This document shows, in pieces, positions 7,871 to 16,300 of a stretch of DNA of 64,000 nucleotides (the first letter of the stretch is position 1; every line of letters starts with the position of its first letter). This DNA comes from Streptomyces gardneri (GTDB lineage: Bacteria; Actinomycetota; Actinomycetes; Streptomycetales; Streptomycetaceae), in contig NZ_BJMN01000006.1 in assembly GCF_006539185.1 (NCBI RefSeq), positions 124,001 to 188,000 of the forward strand. Direction: 5' to 3'. The translations under genes were made by a program, and so were the position numbers. Under the pieces are notes generated by a model that saw only the letters and a program-made list of their open reading frames with translations, made no database searches and was not told where the DNA came from.

Positions 7871-9592
7871 TCAGCCCGCGTACGGATCGGGGGTGGTCCC
7901 CGGCCTGGCCAGGAACGCGAAGTCGCAGCCGGTGTCGGCCTGGGAGATCTGCTCCATGTAGAGCGCGCCGTAGCCACGCTCGTACCGGGTCGGAGGTGGT
8001 GTCCACGCGGCCCTGCGGCGGTCCAGCTCCTCGTCCGTGACGTGCAGTTGGAGGGAGCGTGCCGCGACGTCGAGGGTGATCGTATCGCCCGTACGGACGA
8101 GGGCAAGGGGTCCGCCGACATGGGACTCGGGCGCCACGTGCAGCACACAGGCCCCGTAGCTCGTCCCGCTCATCCGGGCGTCGGAGATCCGGACCATGTC
8201 CTTCACCCCTTGCTCCAGGAGGTATGCGGGGATCGGCAGCATCCCGTACTCCGGCATGCCGGGACCGCCCTTGGGGCCCGCCCCGCGCAGCACCAGCACA
8301 TGGTCGGCGGTGATGCCGAGCGCCGGGTCGTCGATGGTCCGCTGCATGGTCCGGTAGTCGTCGAAGACGACCGCGGGGCCCGTGTGCTTCAGCAGCCGGG
8401 GCTCGGCCGCGATGTGCTTGATGACCGCACCGTCCGGACAGAGGTTGCCGCGCAGCACGGCCACCCCGCCCTCGGCGGCCAACGGCCTGCCCCGGTCCCG
8501 GATCACGTCCTCGTCGTGGACGAGCGCGCCCGCCAGCTGCTCGCGCAGGGTGGCGTGCGAGACCGTCGGCCGGTCCAGGTGCAGCACGTCCGCGAGCCGC
8601 GACAGGAACCCCGGCATCCCGCCCGCGAAGTGGAAGTCCTCCATGAGGTACCGGCCACCGGGCCGGAGGTTCGCGAGGACCGGGACGGTCCGCGCGATCC
8701 GGTCGAAGTCGTCGAGCGTGAGTTTCACCCCGGAGCGCCCGGCCATCGCGATCAGATGGATCACGGCGTTCGTCGAGCCGCCGAGCGCCAGGACGGCGGC
8801 GACCGCGTCCTCGTACGCCTCCCGGGTCAGCAGCGCCGACAGCCGCAGGTCCTGCCGTACGAGCTCCACGATCCGCAGCCCCGAGGCCGCGGCCATCCGG
8901 TCGTGGCCCGAGTCCACCGCCGGCACGGAGGAGGCACCCGGCACGGTCACGCCCAGGGTCTCCGCGGCGGCGGTGAGCGTGGACGCCGTCCCCATCGTCA
9001 TGCAGTGGCCGGGGGAGCGGGCCAGGCCGCTCTCCAGCTCGGCCATCTCGCAGTCGCCGATCCGCCCCGCGCGCTTCTCGTCCCAGTACTTCCACATGTC
9101 CGTACCGGAACCGAGGGTCTCGCCGCGCCAGTGGCCGGGCAGCATCGGACCGGCCGGCACGAAGACGGTCGGCAGGTCGACGGAGGCGGCGCCCATGAGC
9201 AGCGCCGGGGTCGTCTTGTCGCAACCGCCCATCAGGACCGCCCCGTCCACCGGGTACGAGCGGAGCAGCTCCTCCGTCTCCAGGGCGAGGAGATTGCGGT
9301 AGAGCATCGGCGTCGGCTTCTGGAAGGTCTCCGAGAGGGTGGAGACCGGGAACTCCAGCGGGAATCCGCCCGCCTGCCACACCCCCCGCTTCACGGCCTG
9401 CGCGCGGTCGCGGAGGTGGACGTGACAGGGATTGATGTCGGACCAGGTGTTGAGGATCGCGATCACCGGCTTGCCGAGGTGCTCCTCGGGCAGGTAGCCG
9501 AGCTGGCGGGTGCGGGCGCGGTGGCTGAAGGAGCGCAGCCCGTCCGTGCCGTACCACTGGTGGCTGCGCAGCTCCTCGGGACTCCGGCTCAC
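7871..9592 (-). CDS. IlvD/Edd family sugar-acid dehydratase (arabinonate/xylonate/galactonate type)
   Basis: A 573-aa Fe-S dehydratase converting an aldonic acid to its 2-keto-3-deoxy form. The three cysteines expected to hold the cluster are present: NTWSDINPCHVH (Cys56), MGGCDKTTPA (Cys124) and SPGHCMTMG (Cys197). The C-terminal swivelling domain has GGPGMPEYGML and the SDARMSGTSYG signature. The length and the HQWYGTDGLRSFSHR opening resemble L-arabinonate and related sugar-acid dehydratases rather than true dihydroxy-acid dehydratase. GTG 9592 overlaps the stop of the DHDPS-family gene, the likely next step. The GH43 context favours arabinonate, as inference. Confidence 0.88.
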   Translation of the reverse strand: MSRSPEELRSHQWYGTDGLRSFSHRARTRQLGYLPEEHLGKPVIAILNTWSDINPCHVHLRDRAQAVKRGVWQAGGFPLEFPVSTLSETFQKPTPMLYRNLLALETEELLRSYPVDGAVLMGGCDKTTPALLMGAASVDLPTVFVPAGPMLPGHWRGETLGSGTDMWKYWDEKRAGRIGDCEMAELESGLARSPGHCMTMGTASTLTAAAETLGVTVPGASSVPAVDSGHDRMAAASGLRIVELVRQDLRLSALLTREAYEDAVAAVLALGGSTNAVIHLIAMAGRSGVKLTLDDFDRIARTVPVLANLRPGGRYLMEDFHFAGGMPGFLSRLADVLHLDRPTVSHATLREQLAGALVHDEDVIRDRGRPLAAEGGVAVLRGNLCPDGAVIKHIAAEPRLLKHTGPAVVFDDYRTMQRTIDDPALGITADHVLVLRGAGPKGGPGMPEYGMLPIPAYLLEQGVKDMVRISDARMSGTSYGACVLHVAPESHVGGPLALVRTGDTITLDVAARSLQLHVTDEELDRRRAAWTPPPTRYERGYGALYMEQISQADTGCDFAFLARPGTTPDPYAG

Positions 9593-10647
9593 AGCGGCCA
9601 CCCGGCGGCTATCGCGGCGACCTCGGCCCGCTCGCTCTCCGGGAGTTCCCGGCTCGGCGGGCGGATGTCGCGGCGGCACAGGCCGAGGGAGGCGAGGGCC
9701 TCCTTGACGACGGTCACGTTGTCGGCGCTGCCGTTCGCGGCGCGCAGCTCCTCGAAGCGGCGGATCCGCTCCCAGACCTTCATCGCGGTCGGGTAGTCGC
9801 CGGCCCGCAGTGCGTGCAGCATCTCCAGGGAGAGCGCGGGCGAGACGTTGACGAGGCCGGAGGTGAAGCCGGTCGCGCCGCTCGCGAAGTACGAGGGGGC
9901 GTACGGCTCGGCGAGCCCCGCCACCCACACGAAGCGGTCGAGGCCCGCGTCCCGGGCGAAGCCGGCGAACCGCGACGCGTCCGGGACGGCGTACTTCACA
10001 CCGACGACGTTGGGGCAGGCCGCGCCGAGCTCGGCGAGCCGGGCACCGGTCAGGAGCGGGTTGCGGATGTACGGGACGACCCCGAGCTCCGGTACGGCCT
10101 CGGCGATGGCCCGGTGGTAGTCGACCCAGCCGCTCTCGGAGACGTACGGGTGCACGGGCTGGTGCACCATCAGCATGTGGGCCCCGGCGGCGCGGGCGTG
10201 CCGGGCGGCCTCGACGGCCGTCGGCACGTCGTGGCCGACGCCGACCAGGATCACGGCGCGGTCCCCGGCCTCCTCCACGGTCGCCTCGGTGACGGAGCGG
10301 CGCTCCTCGGGGGTGAGGGCGTAGAACTCGCCGGTGTTGCCGTTCGGCGTGAGGGTGCGCACGCCGCCGTCGAGCAGCCGGCGCAGCAGCGCCCGGTGGG
10401 CGACGGTGTCGACGGAGCCGTCCTCGGCGAAGGGGGTGACGGGGATGGCCACCACGTCGGCGAGGGCGGCCCTCAGGGTTTCGAAGTCGATGCTCACGGG
10501 CTGTTCGCTTACGGACTGTTCGCTCACGGGCTGTTCGCGCACGGACTGTTCGCTCACGGGCGGTTCGGTTGTTGCGTGTCCGGTCGCTGCGTGTCCGGTC
10601 ACTGGCATGTCACTCACGGGCTTTTCGCTCACTGGTCGTTCGCTCAC
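9589..10647 (-). CDS. DHDPS/NAL-family aldolase or dehydratase acting on a 2-keto-3-deoxy sugar acid, with pentapeptide-repeat N-terminus
   Basis: The catalytic core begins at the GTG at 10497 (302 aa): VAIPVTPFAEDGSVD, PNGNTGEFYALTPEER (the GxTGE-like loop), Tyr143 in VPYIRN and the Schiff-base Lys168 in VVGVKYA. It would cleave or dehydrate the product of the neighbouring IlvD/Edd enzyme. The frame stays open upstream for exactly ten pentads (VSERP VSEKP VSDMP ... VSEQP, 10498-10647) to a GTG overlapping the gntR stop as GTGA. I give the long form because of that overlap and because every other junction in this operon is coupled. A start at 10497 is equally defensible, since several repeats carry possible GTG starts and none has a good Shine-Dalgarno. 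Confidence 0.8.
   Translation of the reverse strand: MSERPVSEKPVSDMPVTGHAATGHATTEPPVSEQSVREQPVSEQSVSEQPVSIDFETLRAALADVVAIPVTPFAEDGSVDTVAHRALLRRLLDGGVRTLTPNGNTGEFYALTPEERRSVTEATVEEAGDRAVILVGVGHDVPTAVEAARHARAAGAHMLMVHQPVHPYVSESGWVDYHRAIAEAVPELGVVPYIRNPLLTGARLAELGAACPNVVGVKYAVPDASRFAGFARDAGLDRFVWVAGLAEPYAPSYFASGATGFTSGLVNVSPALSLEMLHALRAGDYPTAMKVWERIRRFEELRAANGSADNVTVVKEALASLGLCRRDIRPPSRELPESERAEVAAIAAGWPL
10498..10647 (-). repeat. Ten 15-bp tandem repeats between gntR stop and aldolase core
   Basis: On the minus strand the unit is GTGAGCGAACAGYCC and encodes V-S-E-Q-P/S. Units 4-6 have drifted (VTGHA, ATGHA, TTEPP). The array is exactly 150 bp, starts inside the gntR stop codon (GTGA) and ends where the conserved aldolase domain begins, keeping the reading frame throughout. 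Seven of the ten units start with GTG, so alternative initiation is possible. Confidence 0.85.
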
Positions 10648-11294
10648 TCGTCGTTCAGGGCGGACTGGGGGAAGGCGCGCTCGACGAACGAGGCGATGTG
10701 GTCGTGCACGGCCCGGCCGGCTCCCTCGACATCGCCCGCGGCGGCGAGCCGCAGGATCTCCTCGTGCTCCGAGGCCTCGCGCTCCCAGGAGGGGACGGCG
10801 GCCCAGGCGACCGTGGAGACCAGGGCGGCCTGGTCGCGGACCTCGTCGAGCATCCGGCCCAGCAGCGGATTGCCGCAGGGCAGGTAGAGCGCGCGGTGGA
10901 AGTCGCGGTTGGCCAGGGACCGTTCGGCCGGGTCCTCGGCCCCGGCGGCCCGGCGCAGCGCCTCGTGCGCCGCGTCGAGCGGGGCGGCGGAGGCGACGGC
11001 GCGGCGGACCGCCTCGGGCTCCAGGAGCAGCCGTACGTCGTAGACCGCGCGGGCCATGTCCGCGTCGACCATCCGGACCGTGACGCCCTTGTACTGGCTC
11101 ATCACCACGAGTCCGCTGCCCGCGAGGGTCTTGAGCGCCTCGCGCACCGGGGTCTTCGACACCCCGAAGCGCGCGGCGAGTTCGGTCTCCACGAGCGCCT
11201 GGCCGGGTCTGAGCCCTCCGGTGAGGATGTCGTGCTTGATCGCTTCCAGGACGTACTGGGTGCGGGACGGGATGGGGCTGGGGGCGAAGGCCAT
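10644..11294 (-). CDS. GntR-family transcriptional regulator, FadR/FCD subfamily
   Basis: A 216-aa regulator and the first gene of the operon. The winged helix (residues about 12-75) contains RPGQALVETELAARFGVSKTPVREALKTLAGSGLV. The FCD domain follows, with the usual metal-ligand pattern NRDFHRAL, SEHEEIL and VHDHI. It probably senses a sugar acid of the pathway encoded downstream and represses both its own operon and perhaps the divergent GH31 gene. A perfect 10-bp palindrome TCATATATGA lies 30 bases upstream of its start and is a candidate operator. Its stop codon overlaps the start of the repeat-bearing aldolase gene. Confidence 0.9.
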   Translation of the reverse strand: MAFAPSPIPSRTQYVLEAIKHDILTGGLRPGQALVETELAARFGVSKTPVREALKTLAGSGLVVMSQYKGVTVRMVDADMARAVYDVRLLLEPEAVRRAVASAAPLDAAHEALRRAAGAEDPAERSLANRDFHRALYLPCGNPLLGRMLDEVRDQAALVSTVAWAAVPSWEREASEHEEILRLAAAGDVEGAGRAVHDHIASFVERAFPQSALNDE

Positions 11295-11324
11295 GGAGCA
11301 CTCTCAGATCTCGTGTATCGCGTC

Positions 11325-11334
11325 TCATATATGA
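11325..11334. promoter_or_regulatory. Candidate GntR operator TCATATATGA
   Basis: An A/T-rich perfect palindrome in an otherwise GC-rich window, upstream of gntR and within the gntR-GH31 divergent gap. This is the usual place for autoregulation by FadR-type regulators. Confidence 0.45.
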
Positions 11335-11403
11335 CGTACGAAGTGCAACGGGCATGAAGCTAGGGGGGCGTTCGTGTTTCGTCAATGCTTCGCGCAGGGT
11401 TCG

Positions 11404-11417
11404 TGAAAGCGTTTTCT
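11404..11417. promoter_or_regulatory. LacI-type operator-like site before the GH31 gene
   Basis: TGAAAGCGTTTTCT has the TGAAA-CG-TTTTC(A) plan of LacI-family operators and lies 107 bases upstream of the alpha-xylosidase start. It differs from both LacI palindromes found elsewhere in the window, so a regulator encoded outside is likelier. Confidence 0.4.
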
Positions 11418-11481
11418 ATCGGTCGGGGTCAGCGGCCTCGAAGGGCTGGTTCGCCGTTTTGTTTTCTGGGATAACTATTGA

Positions 11482-11497
11482 GGGCTCCGAGGAGCCC
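11482..11497 (+). promoter_or_regulatory. Perfect hairpin in the GH31 5' leader
   Basis: GGGCTCC-GA-GGAGCCC forms a seven-pair stem with a two-base spacer 16 bases before the AAGGA ribosome binding site of the alpha-xylosidase gene. It could stabilise the leader or reduce read-through. It is not followed by a U tract. Confidence 0.4.
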
Positions 11498-11523
11498 CTC
11501 CGCCCCCATCCCCAAGGACCAGC

Positions 11524-13767
11524 ATGAAGTTCACCGACGGCTTCTGGCTGATGCGCGAGGGCGTCCACGCCTCGTACGCCACCGAAGTCCGCGACCTGCG
11601 CGCCGAAGCCGACCGTTTCACCGCCTACGCCTCCGTCAAGCGGGTCGCGACCCGCGGCGACACCCTGAACTCGGCGCTCCTGACCGTGGAGTGCCGATCG
11701 CCCGCCGAGGGCGTGATCGGGGTCCGCGTCACCCACCACGCGGGGAAGGCCCACCGGGGGCCGGACTTCGTCCTGGCCGACGGCGATTCCGCTTCCGGTG
11801 TCGTCGTGGTCGAAGGCCCGGTCGTCGAACTCGCCTCCGGGCCACTGCGGCTGCGCCTGGACCGCTCGGCGCCCTGGGCCCTGGAGTTCCACGAGGCCGG
11901 CGGCCGGAAGCTCACCGAGGCCGGCCGGAAGGGCACCGCGTTCGTCACCACCACCGACGGCGCCCACCACATGGCCGTCCAGCTCGCGCTCGGCGTCGGC
12001 GAGCAGGTCTACGGCCTCGGCGAGCGTTTCACGCCCTTCGTGCGGAACGGCCAGAGCGTCGACATCTGGCAGGCCGACGGCGGCACCAGCAGCGAGCAGG
12101 CCTACAAGAACATCCCGTTCTACCTCTCCTCCCGCGGCTACGGCGTCTTCGTCGACCACCCCGGCCGGGTCTCCTTCGAGGTCGGCTCGGAGGCCGTCGG
12201 CCAGGTCCAGTTCAGCGTCGAGGACCAGAGCGTCGAGTACTTCGTCGTCGCGGGACCGACACCCAAGGAGGTGCTCGCCCGCTACACCGCGCTCACCGGC
12301 CGCCCGGCCCTGCCCCCGCCGTGGTCCTTCGGTCTCTGGCTCACCACCTCCTTCACCACCCGCTACGACGAGAAGACCGTCACCTCCTTCGTCGACGGCA
12401 TGGCGGAGCGCGGCATCCCGCTCTCCGTCTTCCACTTCGACTGCTTCTGGATGCGCGAGTACCAGTGGTCGGACTTCCGCTGGGACCCCGAGACCTTCCC
12501 CGACCCGGCCGGCATGCTGGCCCGGCTGAAGGCGCGGGGCCTGCGGGTCGGCATGTGGATCAACCCGTACATCGCGCAGAAGTCCGCCCTCTTCGAGGAG
12601 GGCGCGGCCGGTGGCTACCTGGTCAGGCGACCGAACGGCGACATCTGGCAGTGGGACCTCTGGCAGCCCGGCATGGCGCTGGTCGACTTCACGAACCCCG
12701 AGGCCCGGACCTGGTTCCAGGACAAGCTGCGCCCGCTCCTCGCGCAGGGCGTCGACTGCTTCAAGACCGACTTCGGCGAGCGGATCCCGACCGATGTCGT
12801 CTGGCACGACGGCTCGGACCCCGAGCGGATGCACAACTACTACACCCAGCTCTACAACCGGACCGTCTTCGAGCTCCTGGAGAAGGAGCGCGGCGCCGGC
12901 GAGGCCGTCCTCTTCGCCCGCTCGGCGACCGCCGGCGGCCAGCAGTTCCCCGTCCACTGGGGCGGCGACTGCTGGGCCTCCTTCGAGGCGATGGCGGAGT
13001 CGCTGCGCGGCGGACTCTCGCTCTCGCTCAGCGGGTTCGGCTTCTGGAGCCACGACATCGGCGGCTTCGAGGGCACCCCGGAGCCCGAGGTCTTCACCCG
13101 CTGGCTCGCCTTCGGCCTGCTGTCCTCGCACAGCAGGCTGCACGGCAGCGACTCGTACCGGGTGCCGTGGGAGTTCGGCGAGGCGGCCGTCGAGGTCGCG
13201 CGCCGCTTCACCCGGCTCAAGCACCGGCTCATGCCGTACCTGTACGGGGTGGCCGCCGAGGCCCACGCCACGGGCGTCCCGGTCATGCGCCCCATGCTGC
13301 TCGAATTCCCGGACGACCCGGCCTGCCGGACCCTGGACCGGCAGTACATGCTCGGCCCCGACCTGCTCGTCGCCCCGGTGCTCACGGCCGGCGGCGAGGT
13401 GGAGGTGTACGTCCCCGAGGGCGAGTGGACCCACCTCCTCACGGGCGAGACGGTCACCGGCCCGCGCTGGCGCCACGAGACCCACGCCCTCGACAGCCTC
13501 CCGCTGTACGTCCGCCCCGGCGCGGTCCTGCCCCTGGGCGCGGACGACTCCCGCCCGGACGGCGACTGGCTCGACGGCGTCACCCTCCTGGTCGCTCCGG
13601 GCCCCCCGGGGACCACCGAGATCACCGTCCCCGACCACCGGGGAGCCCCGGCCGCGGTCTACCGGGTGACGCGGACAGAGGAGGGCGTGACGGTGACGGC
13701 GACGGGGACCGACCTGCCGTACGAGGTACGGAACCTGGGCCCCGGAGGTGTGGAGGACGGGAGCTGA
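11524..13767 (+). CDS. yicI: GH31 alpha-xylosidase (YicI-like)
   Basis: A 747-aa cytoplasmic retaining glycosidase removing terminal alpha-xylose, for instance from xyloglucan fragments (isoprimeverose). The nucleophile lies in DCFKTDFGERIPTDV and falls exactly at Asp416; the acid/base in HWGGDCWASF falls at Asp482. Both residue numbers are those I recall for Escherichia coli YicI, so the enzyme appears collinear with it. AAGGA precedes the ATG by about six bases and no signal peptide is present. It is transcribed alone, divergently from gntR, with a LacI-like site in its promoter region. The short gap after it separates the sugar genes from an unrelated VOC gene. Confidence 0.94.
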   Translation: MKFTDGFWLMREGVHASYATEVRDLRAEADRFTAYASVKRVATRGDTLNSALLTVECRSPAEGVIGVRVTHHAGKAHRGPDFVLADGDSASGVVVVEGPVVELASGPLRLRLDRSAPWALEFHEAGGRKLTEAGRKGTAFVTTTDGAHHMAVQLALGVGEQVYGLGERFTPFVRNGQSVDIWQADGGTSSEQAYKNIPFYLSSRGYGVFVDHPGRVSFEVGSEAVGQVQFSVEDQSVEYFVVAGPTPKEVLARYTALTGRPALPPPWSFGLWLTTSFTTRYDEKTVTSFVDGMAERGIPLSVFHFDCFWMREYQWSDFRWDPETFPDPAGMLARLKARGLRVGMWINPYIAQKSALFEEGAAGGYLVRRPNGDIWQWDLWQPGMALVDFTNPEARTWFQDKLRPLLAQGVDCFKTDFGERIPTDVVWHDGSDPERMHNYYTQLYNRTVFELLEKERGAGEAVLFARSATAGGQQFPVHWGGDCWASFEAMAESLRGGLSLSLSGFGFWSHDIGGFEGTPEPEVFTRWLAFGLLSSHSRLHGSDSYRVPWEFGEAAVEVARRFTRLKHRLMPYLYGVAAEAHATGVPVMRPMLLEFPDDPACRTLDRQYMLGPDLLVAPVLTAGGEVEVYVPEGEWTHLLTGETVTGPRWRHETHALDSLPLYVRPGAVLPLGADDSRPDGDWLDGVTLLVAPGPPGTTEITVPDHRGAPAAVYRVTRTEEGVTVTATGTDLPYEVRNLGPGGVEDGS

Positions 13768-13792
13768 CCTAGATGCGGCCTAGCGTGACCGC

Positions 13793-14320
13793 ATGAGCGA
13801 CGACACCTCTCCCGCCACCCCCGTCAAGGCTGTCCCCGAGGGCTACACCACCGTCACGCCCTGGATCATCGGGGCCGACACCGCGGGTCTCATCGACTAC
13901 CTGGAGCGGGCTTTCGGGGCCGAGGACCTGGGCCGGTTCGTGCTGGAGGACGGCACGATCGGCCACGCCGAACTACGGATCGGGAACGGCCGGATCATGG
14001 CCTTCGACAGCCCGCCCGGCTGGGCGCCGACCCCCGCGTTCGTCCGGCTGTACGTGGACGACGCGCGGGCCGTCCACCGGCGCGCGGTCGAGGCGGGCGG
14101 CACCTCCGTCACCGAGGTCACCCACCTCTTCTTCGGCGACCTGGTGGGCCGCGTCCGCGACCCCTTCGGCAACCTCTGGTGGATCCAGACCCACATCGAG
14201 GACGTCGACGAGGAGGAGATGACCCGCCGCCTCACCGACCCCGCCTTCACGAAGGCCATGGAGTACGTCCAGGGGGCGCTGTACTCCCCGGCCCCCGGCG
14301 GCGGCGAACCCTCCACGTAG
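13793..14320 (+). CDS. VOC (glyoxalase/bleomycin resistance) superfamily protein, PhnB-like
   Basis: A 175-aa protein with the beta-alpha-beta-beta-beta plan of vicinal-oxygen-chelate proteins: VTPWIIGADTAGLIDYLERAFGAE at the start, GHAELRIGNGRIMAFDS in the middle, and VRDPFGNLWWIQTH near residue 125. It resembles the PhnB/YdcE-type group whose substrates are mostly unknown. It is not obviously part of the sugar loci and begins a block of unrelated housekeeping or accessory genes. Confidence 0.82.
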   Translation: MSDDTSPATPVKAVPEGYTTVTPWIIGADTAGLIDYLERAFGAEDLGRFVLEDGTIGHAELRIGNGRIMAFDSPPGWAPTPAFVRLYVDDARAVHRRAVEAGGTSVTEVTHLFFGDLVGRVRDPFGNLWWIQTHIEDVDEEEMTRRLTDPAFTKAMEYVQGALYSPAPGGGEPST

Positions 14321-14370
14321 GCGAGGTGGCGCCGGTGGCCTTGTCAGCCACTGCCTTCCTCGCCCCCGGC

Positions 14371-14562
14371 CTAGGTGGTCACCAGTGCGATGTACTCCAG
14401 ACGGACGGCGAACGTGGCGTGACCGGTGGCCGCGGTGTGCGCCGCGCACCCGACCGCACCGGTACCGGGCTGCGGTGTCGGCGCCGACTCCCATGTGCAC
14501 CCGCCGTCCATGCAGCGCGCGGTCATGGTGAGCTCGGACTCCGGCCCGACGTGCCTGACCAT
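14371..14562 (-). CDS. Small Cys/His-containing hypothetical protein (possibly DUF7848-like)
   Basis: A short frame of 63 aa: it opens MVRHVGPESE, then TARCMDGGCTWES, VGCAAHTAATGHATF and ends RLEYIALVTT. The spacing C-x4-C ... C-x2-H-x5-H recalls small Streptomyces proteins of the DUF7848 type, which I recognise only loosely. The frame is open further upstream, but that extension is Arg/Pro/Gly-rich and overlaps a relic in another frame, so I start at the ATG at 14562. A GTG ten codons earlier is an alternative. No function is proposed. Confidence 0.45.
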   Translation of the reverse strand: MVRHVGPESELTMTARCMDGGCTWESAPTPQPGTGAVGCAAHTAATGHATFAVRLEYIALVTT

Positions 14563-15127
14563 GCGGCAGACCGGCGTGACCGCCACGGCCCCTCGTGCGG
14601 GTGGTTGCGGATCTCGATCCGGAGGTCCGCCGCCGCCGAACGGTCGTGCACCCGGAGGCAGTACCGCTCCCGCTCGGCCGCGGCCGCACCTCATGTCCAC
14701 CCTCGGAGTCGTCCCCGTCCGCGACTCGAAGGTTCCGGCCGGCCCCGCCTTCGCCGTCTCCGCCGCCGCCTTCACGGTCTTCGTCGACTCGGTCAAGGCG
14801 CGGCCGGCCGGCGCCTGACCTTCTCGCCGGAGGCGGAGGCGGGTTCGCCGGTGGGGGCGGGCGCCCGTGCGGAAAACGGCGCGTCCCCCTCGCGGTGGTC
14901 GGGTAGCGTGCTCCGCATGTCGAGCCCCGAAGCATCCAGGGTGGGGGCTTTCGGTCACGCCGTCAGCCCCCTGAACCCCTGAGACCACAGCGGAGTCCGT
15001 AGCTCCTTCGCCGTCCGCGCCGCATGCCTTGTGCGCCGCGCGCGGCGGTTCGGCGTGTGTTCGTGGGTGCTGACCGCGGTGACGAGACGAGTCCTCTCGT
15101 GCTTCTCCTCACCCCGGAGCCCTCTCG
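14563..15127. other. Intergenic stretch with a gene relic and the MFS leader
   Basis: No convincing complete gene. On the minus strand at about 14590-14680 one frame reads RSAAADLRIEIRNHPHEGP, matching a second fragment at about 18050-18110 (TAAADVRGEIRNHPHDEP); both lie in broken frames and look like remnants of one protein family. The last 150 bases form the leader of the exporter gene, including an ACGAG-TCCT-CTCGT hairpin at 15087-15100. Confidence 0.4.
15087..15100 (+). promoter_or_regulatory. Hairpin upstream of the exporter ribosome binding site
   Basis: ACGAG/CTCGT five-pair stem with a TCCT loop, about 15 bases before the CCGGAG that serves the exporter start. It may affect translation; drug-responsive attenuation is known for other chloramphenicol genes, but no clear leader peptide with its own stop codon is visible here. 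Confidence 0.3.
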
Positions 15128-16300
15128 ATGCCTCTCCCGCTCTATCTGCTCGCCCTGGCGGTCTTCGCCATGGGCACCTCCGAGTTCATGCTCGCCGGCC
15201 TGCTGCCGGACATCGCCTCCGAGCTCGACGTACCGGTCGGGACCGCCGGACTGCTCACGTCCGCCTTCGCCGCCGGGATGGTCGTCGGCGCCCCGCTCAT
15301 GGCCGGGCTCGCCCGCGGCCGGTCCGGGCGGACCGGACTCCTCGCCTTCGTCGTCCTGTTCCTGGCCGCCCATGTCGTCGGCGCCGTCACCACGAGCTTC
15401 CCGGTCCTGCTCGCGACCCGGGTGGTCGCCGCCCTCGCCAACGCGGGGTTCCTCGCCGTCGCCCTGACGACCGCCGCCGCGCTCGTCCCCGCCGAGCGGA
15501 AGGGACGCGCGCTCGCCGTCCTCCTGTCCGGCACGACCGTGGCGACCATCGCCGGGGTGCCGGGCGGTGCGCTGCTCGGCGCGCTCTTCGGGTGGCGGGC
15601 CGCCTTCTGGGCCGTCGCCCTGCTCTGCCTCCCGGCGGCCCTCGGCATCGTCCAGGGCGTACCCGCCCGCCCCGCGCAGCAGGACGGGGACGGCGGCCCC
15701 CGCCTGCGGGACGAACTCGCGCGGCTCAGGAGTCCGCGACTGCTCCTGGCCATGCTGCTCGGCGCCTTGGTGAACGCCGCGACCTTCGGCAGCTTCACCT
15801 TCCTCGCGCCCCTCGTGACCGGGACGACCGGTCTCGGCGGGCTGTGGCTCCCCGTCGTCCTCGTGCTCTTCGGTGCCGGTTCCTTCGCCGGGGTCACCGT
15901 TGCGGGACGGCTCGCCGACCGGCGCCCCGGGCTCGTCCTCGCGGCCGGCGGGCCGCTGCTGGTCCTCGGCTGGCCCGTCCTCGCCGTTCTCGCCGAGCGG
16001 CCGCTCGCGGTGCTGGTCCTCGTGTTCGTCCTGGGCGCCCTGTCGTTCGCCGTGGGCGCCACCCTGATCACGCGGGTCCTGTACGAGGCGGCGGGAGCCC
16101 CCACCATGGCCGGCGCGTTCGCGACGGCCGCGCTCAACACCGGCGCCGCCCTCGGGCCGCTCGTCGCCGCGAGCACCCTCGGCACCGCCGCCGGTGACCG
16201 GGGCCCGCTCTGGACGAGCGGGCTGCTCGTCGCGGTCGCGGGGGTTGTCGCCCTCGTCTGCCGGACGGTGCTCGCGACCGACCGCCGGGTCCTCTCCTGA
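15128..16300 (+). CDS. cmlR: Chloramphenicol efflux MFS transporter, CmlR/Cmx/CmrA family
   Basis: A 390-aa, twelve-helix major facilitator. The first helix MPLPLYLLALAVFAMGTSEF, the loop AGLLPDIASELDVPVGTAG, the helix 4-5 block ANAGFLAVALTTAAALVPAE with LLSGTTVATIAGVPGG (antiporter motif C region), and LGALVNAATFGSFTFLAPLV agree closely with the Streptomyces lividans chloramphenicol resistance protein as I remember it. It would export chloramphenicol by proton antiport. It stands alone with a 140-base leader and has no link to the sugar genes. The start is the ATG after CCGGAG. Confidence 0.9.
   Translation: MPLPLYLLALAVFAMGTSEFMLAGLLPDIASELDVPVGTAGLLTSAFAAGMVVGAPLMAGLARGRSGRTGLLAFVVLFLAAHVVGAVTTSFPVLLATRVVAALANAGFLAVALTTAAALVPAERKGRALAVLLSGTTVATIAGVPGGALLGALFGWRAAFWAVALLCLPAALGIVQGVPARPAQQDGDGGPRLRDELARLRSPRLLLAMLLGALVNAATFGSFTFLAPLVTGTTGLGGLWLPVVLVLFGAGSFAGVTVAGRLADRRPGLVLAAGGPLLVLGWPVLAVLAERPLAVLVLVFVLGALSFAVGATLITRVLYEAAGAPTMAGAFATAALNTGAALGPLVAASTLGTAAGDRGPLWTSGLLVAVAGVVALVCRTVLATDRRVLS

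Noticed and set aside
14563..14988. N-terminal extension of the small Cys/His protein to about 205 aa
   Set aside because: The extension is Arg/Pro/Gly-rich without pattern and another frame of the same DNA shows a relic of a different protein.
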